From contig CATKHW010000385.1 in NCBI GenBank assembly GCA_949752795.1, positions 143,001-207,000 on the forward strand: a DNA stretch of 64,000 bases, read 5' to 3'. Below the pieces are notes generated by a model. The model saw nothing but the letters and a program-made list of their open reading frames with translations. It did no database searches and was not told where the DNA came from. This DNA comes from Hyperoodon ampullatus (lineage: Eukaryota > Chordata > Mammalia > Artiodactyla > Ziphiidae). A program made the position numbers and the translations under genes. Below, in pieces: positions 62,245 to 64,000 of the stretch. Positions within the stretch are counted from its first letter, which is position 1; each line of letters starts with the position of its first letter.

Positions 62245-63982
62245 GTCCCTTCCACTGAGGAAGGTGTAGGTCTTGTCTATTCCATAGTTGGTTTTTGGAA
62301 CGGTACCTGTGCTTATATCAAACTCTGGTTTTATGCATCACCCCACCTCTCCTTCCCCCTTAAGCAGGCAAAACAGTGTTTTCTAAATGTGAGACACTGT
62401 TCTATTTCCTAACTCAGTTCAAGTGTAGCCATGTTTACAGGATCTTCATAAGTGATATCTTATGATAAGTTTCTTTTTCTGTGTGACTTATTTCACTTAC
62501 AATCATCGTACCTGAATCCACCCATTTTGCTGCTACTGGTCTTATGACATTGATTTCTTGGCTGAGGGATATTCCATCGTACGTAAGTACCACAATTTTT
62601 TGAACCATTTTTATATTTCCAGGGATATTTCAGGTGTACCCAAGTTGAGGTCCTTGTAAGCAGTGCAGCCCTAAATTTTTGGGTGGCACTGTCTTATTGA
62701 TTTTCAGTTTTCCCAAGGTATATTCCCTAGACTGGAAGTGCCCTTGGCTGTGTAGCTCTGTTGTTTACTTGTTTTAGGGAACACAATGCACTCCTCCAGA
62801 GAGGCAGTTGGCAATTGACATTCCGCCCATCAGCATAACAAGGCTGCCTGTTCTCCAGGGCCTGTCTTGCCTTTCTGGTTTTTAAACATTTTGTGGATGT
62901 CCCTTTTGACCGGTGGGAAGTGATACTTCTTTGTAGTGCAGATTTGCATTGCCCGCTTGCTTGCTTGGCCAAAAAGGGCGTATGTGTTTTCTCCTGAATA
63001 TATTCAGGAGAAAACGCATACGCCCTTTTTGGCCAAGTGCATCATTGTCGAAGCTGTGCCCCTCTTCCTGTGCTTTAAAGGCGATTCCAACGTACCTCTT
63101 GAAATCTGTTTCCTGCTATTCTGCCTCGCTTTCAAGTCCGCCTCGTTGCCTTCCCTCAACAGATTTTGGGACCATACTTGTCCTTTATTACTCGGCCAGT
63201 TTGTGAATTGCTGTGCCCCTGAGCTCCATTTTTTAACTTGTTTTTTGTGAGCTGACCGCAAGACCAAAATTTTGGTTCAGGACCTATACTGGTTCCCGGT
63301 GGGTGGCTGAGACTTTTGTTAATTCTTCTTCCTGCCGGGAAATTACAGTGATATATGCGCGTCTAAATGCCTAACAGCTACTCTCTCATTGGTTCTCCCT
63401 CTTCCCTTTCATCCTCTGCCAAATTGGCAACCTGTGTGAACCAGGAGGTTAAAGGGGCTGTCTCTCCAAGTTGAGAGGTTGATAGTAAAGCAGATAGAAA
63501 GTCAAAACGGAGCACCAGGAGAGGGACTAGTCGTTGAGTTTTAGAAACCTTTCGTATTCACAGTGTGTCCGTTCTCTACGTTTCCCGTACATGTTATAGC
63601 TGTAGTAATATTCCCTTTAACCTGGAGAGTTGGGACCCATGGAATGGGTGCCAGGCATTTGTACTTTAAAAGGTCTGCATTTGCTCACCCCATCTCACCA
63701 ATCCTCTCAGTCCCAAGTGTCCAGCCTTATGCCACATTCAGCTGTCATTGTACATAGGGTCTTCCAGGTTTCATCAGAGACCCTGAATGAATTGTAAAAA
63801 ATTTCCCAGTTTTTCTGTTTTGTTTTTGATATTCCTTTTTATAGTGGGTTTGAGCTGATTCTCACTGCCATGTTTATTACAGTCTAGACACACTTGATTC
63901 CCTTACGGAGACATATCAATACATAGTTTTTTAGATTCTTACTAGTCAGATATATTCCTCTGCGGGTAATATGGGGTTTTGA
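62245..63982. repeat. Satellite unit U7
   Basis: A 1,738-base unit, with block order as in the other units and the best-preserved palindrome in the window. Confidence 0.94.
62964..63037. repeat. Palindrome of satellite unit U7 (near perfect)
   Basis: A 74-base palindrome with a single mismatch (T at 62,985 against G at 63,016) and no spacer: the centre GAATATATTC (62,996-63,005) is itself palindromic. It runs from CTTGGCCAAAAAGGGCG to the matching CGCCCTTTTTGGCCAAG. Such a sequence can extrude as a cruciform or fold as a hairpin in single strands. Confidence 0.96.
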
Positions 63983-64000
63983 GTCCCTTTCACTGAGGAA
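63983..64000. repeat. Satellite unit U8 (first bases)
   Basis: The next unit begins with the same GTCCCTTTCACTGAGGAA anchor and is cut by the window end, so the array continues to the right. Confidence 0.9.

Larger units (their letters stand above)
51820..64000. repeat. ~1,737-bp satellite array (homogeneous part)
   Basis: Seven full tandem units and the first bases of an eighth, in one orientation. The anchor GTCCCTTTCACTGAGGAAGG (or a close variant) lies at 51,820, 53,558, 55,299, 57,032, 58,771, 60,507, 62,245 and 63,983, giving units of 1,733-1,741 bases. Each unit contains antisense L1-like blocks, a ~74-base palindrome, and a downstream block around GTGAGCTGACCGCAAG. Unit size and context fit the common cetacean satellite, from memory. 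The many 60-145-codon frames are repeated once per unit, occur on both strands and are disrupted in some units, so none is called as a gene. No CENP-B-box-like motif (TTCG-N4-A-N2-CGGG) was seen. Confidence 0.96.

Noticed and set aside
52539..63037. Palindromes as transcription terminators or tRNA-like genes
   Set aside because: The arms are spacer-free, lie in eukaryotic satellite and show no A/B box or cloverleaf. They are better described as satellite palindromes.
51820..64000. Recurrent 60-145-codon frames in the 1.74-kb satellite as a gene family
   Set aside because: They occur on both strands across the palindrome, have different lengths in different units, and lie in L1-derived satellite sequence without domains.
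51820..64000. CENP-B box in the satellite
   Set aside because: Searched by eye for TTCG-N4-A-N2-CGGG. The closest word is CTTCCTGCCGGGAAA in each unit, which lacks TTCG and has the wrong spacing.
1..64000. Telomeric (TTAGGG)n or other simple telomere-like tracts
   Set aside because: No run of TTAGGG or CCCTAA was seen; a subtelomeric position can be neither shown nor excluded.

Overview
The window is eukaryotic, non-coding repetitive DNA from a mammal. I find no intact protein-coding or RNA gene. Three things point to a cetartiodactyl, and most likely a cetacean: antisense L1 3' ends of the laurasiatherian type, a decayed gammaretrovirus-like (ERV1) provirus, and a tandem satellite of about 1,737 bp. 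As I recall, the 'common cetacean satellite' has a unit near 1.7-1.76 kb in most cetaceans and a shorter one in delphinids. Length and context suggest this identity; I have not checked it by alignment. The setting looks like constitutive heterochromatin (pericentromeric, subtelomeric or interstitial C-band).

Layout. (1) 1-37,888: an unbroken tandem array of a ~25-bp unit with core TGTCATCACAATGCTCCATG plus a 5-base variable linker, about 1,500 units. From the left edge to ~28,711 the units form a nearly homogeneous higher-order repeat (HOR) of about 3,960 bp, in six full copies and one partial copy. From 28,712 to 37,888 the same family is much more diverged, with an older ~4.0-kb periodicity and a nested 172-bp / ~689-bp sub-array at 33,561-34,760. 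(2) 37,889-~42,160: three diverged pieces of the ~1.75-kb satellite. (3) ~42,160-51,819: a 9.7-kb island holding an L1 3' fragment, an antisense ERV (LTR-like block, possible env trace, reverse transcriptase remnant), a small minisatellite, and a 2.73-kb tandem duplication (copies A, B and partial C) that contains L1 fragments. (4) 51,820-64,000: seven complete units of the ~1,737-bp satellite and the first 18 bases of an eighth, running off the right edge.

The main biological story is how the two satellites evolved. The ~1.74-kb unit appears to have been built from the antisense 3' end of an L1 element, and the diverged edge copies, especially 40,784-42,160, remain closer to L1. Each unit carries a ~74-bp near-perfect palindrome, and two units show matched substitutions in both arms. 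The 25-bp array shows unequal exchange at several scales: one-unit and two-unit gains and losses, a 958-bp duplication, a chimeric HOR copy, and copies that share private variants two periods apart. The many open reading frames in the 25-bp array are artefacts: a 25-base period cycles through all three frames, and most frames stay open until a linker creates TGA. Nothing here suggests a bacterial defence system, a CRISPR array or another gene-based system.
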